Of a stretch of DNA of 64,000 nucleotides, positions 63,760-64,000 are shown in pieces. Position numbers and translations under genes: made by a program. A model generated the notes under the pieces. That model had not been told where the DNA came from. It saw only the letters and a program-made list of their open reading frames with translations, and did not search any database. Each line of letters starts with the position of its first letter. The stretch's first letter is position 1. The stretch is from Flavivirga abyssicola (GTDB taxonomy: Bacteria; Bacteroidota; Bacteroidia; Flavobacteriales; Flavobacteriaceae): the NCBI RefSeq assembly GCF_030540775.2, contig NZ_CP141266.1, forward strand, positions 771,501 to 835,500. The letters run 5' to 3'.

Positions 63760-64000
63760 ATGAAACATATATTACTTATTGGGGGAACACGAGGTATTGG
63801 AGCTTCTATTGTTAATAAATTGCAAGAAGACCACATATTATTTGTGGCATCACGTACTAATGAATCCTTATCACATCCAAATATTACTCATATCCCATTT
63901 GATGCTACTAAAGATGAATTGGATACTTCTATGCTACCTGAAAGTTTAGATGGTTTCGTCTATTGTCCAGGGACCATTAATTTAAAACCGTTTAAAATGA
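63760..64000 (+). CDS. Short-chain dehydrogenase, N-terminal part
   Basis: Partial at the right window edge; 80 residues. MKHILLIGGTRGIGASIVNK carries the classical SDR TGxxxGIG-like glycine motif (GGTRGIG), and FVYCPGTINL matches the NAG-like position. The ATG directly follows the SRPBCC stop codon. The substrate is unknown. Confidence 0.88.
   Translation, partial: MKHILLIGGTRGIGASIVNKLQEDHILFVASRTNESLSHPNITHIPFDATKDELDTSMLPESLDGFVYCPGTINLKPFKM

Overview
The window looks like a chromosomal segment of a member of the Flavobacteriaceae (Bacteroidota). The evidence is: AT-rich DNA; several promoters of the Bacteroidota TTTG / TAnnTTTG type; a division and cell-wall cluster in Flavobacteria order (mraZ-rsmH-ftsL-ftsI-murE-mraY-murD, minus strand); a mevalonate-pathway HMG-CoA reductase with a GHMP kinase; and lineage-typical genes such as a C-terminal processing protease, a coaX-OMP-TPR-lptC-CNNM-ppiD run and a small Lacal_2735-like protein. 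The genus is not resolved.

Layout. 1-7205 (minus): cell-wall/division cluster, cut off inside murD, with three tandem 10-bp MraZ-type boxes in front of mraZ. 7499-17493: alpha/beta hydrolase, engB, an OppC-type permease, a Prc/Ctp protease, surE, a small membrane protein, lpxB, an NlpC/P60 lipoprotein and comEC. 17565-24161 (minus): two secreted thioredoxin-like proteins, two POT-family peptide transporters and a DPP-IV-like peptidase, which together look like a peptide-use cluster. 24310-26544: HMG-CoA reductase and GHMP kinase. 26609-34601 (minus): PpiD-like foldase, CNNM/CorC-type protein, LptC, a TPR protein, an outer-membrane beta-barrel protein and CoaX.

34786-52802: a tRNA-Phe(GAA) gene whose 3' end is the left boundary of an integrated element of about 17.9 kb, bounded by a 13-bp direct repeat (attL 34847-34859, attR 52790-52802). 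The element has an excisionase-like HTH, an SF3 helicase, a family A DNA polymerase, a probable gene II/X-like replication protein and a tyrosine recombinase. Further on lies a winged-helix protein preceded by seven iteron-like repeats, five of the six steps being exactly 22 bp. No phage structural, conjugation or relaxase genes were recognised, so it resembles an integrative plasmid or phage satellite with its own replication machinery. Its cargo includes a compact five-gene minus-strand operon (P-loop NTPase; two-TM membrane protein; HNH nuclease; PIN-GNAT-PUA/EVE-like fusion; ASCH protein). This is the best candidate in the window for an undescribed defence or toxin system. A sodium/solute symporter-like protein with a small membrane partner is also carried.

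52803-64000: back on the chromosome, an MFS transporter, then a minus-strand operon of tetR, a small membrane protein, an ABC half-transporter with a degenerate nucleotide-binding domain, HlyD and TolC. Two 15-bp palindromic operators lie over the tetR promoter. Last comes a plus-strand run (NAD(P)-binding protein, TspO, a small protein, SRPBCC and the start of an SDR) that may be a light or oxidative stress cluster. All assignments come from reading the sequence; no database search was run.
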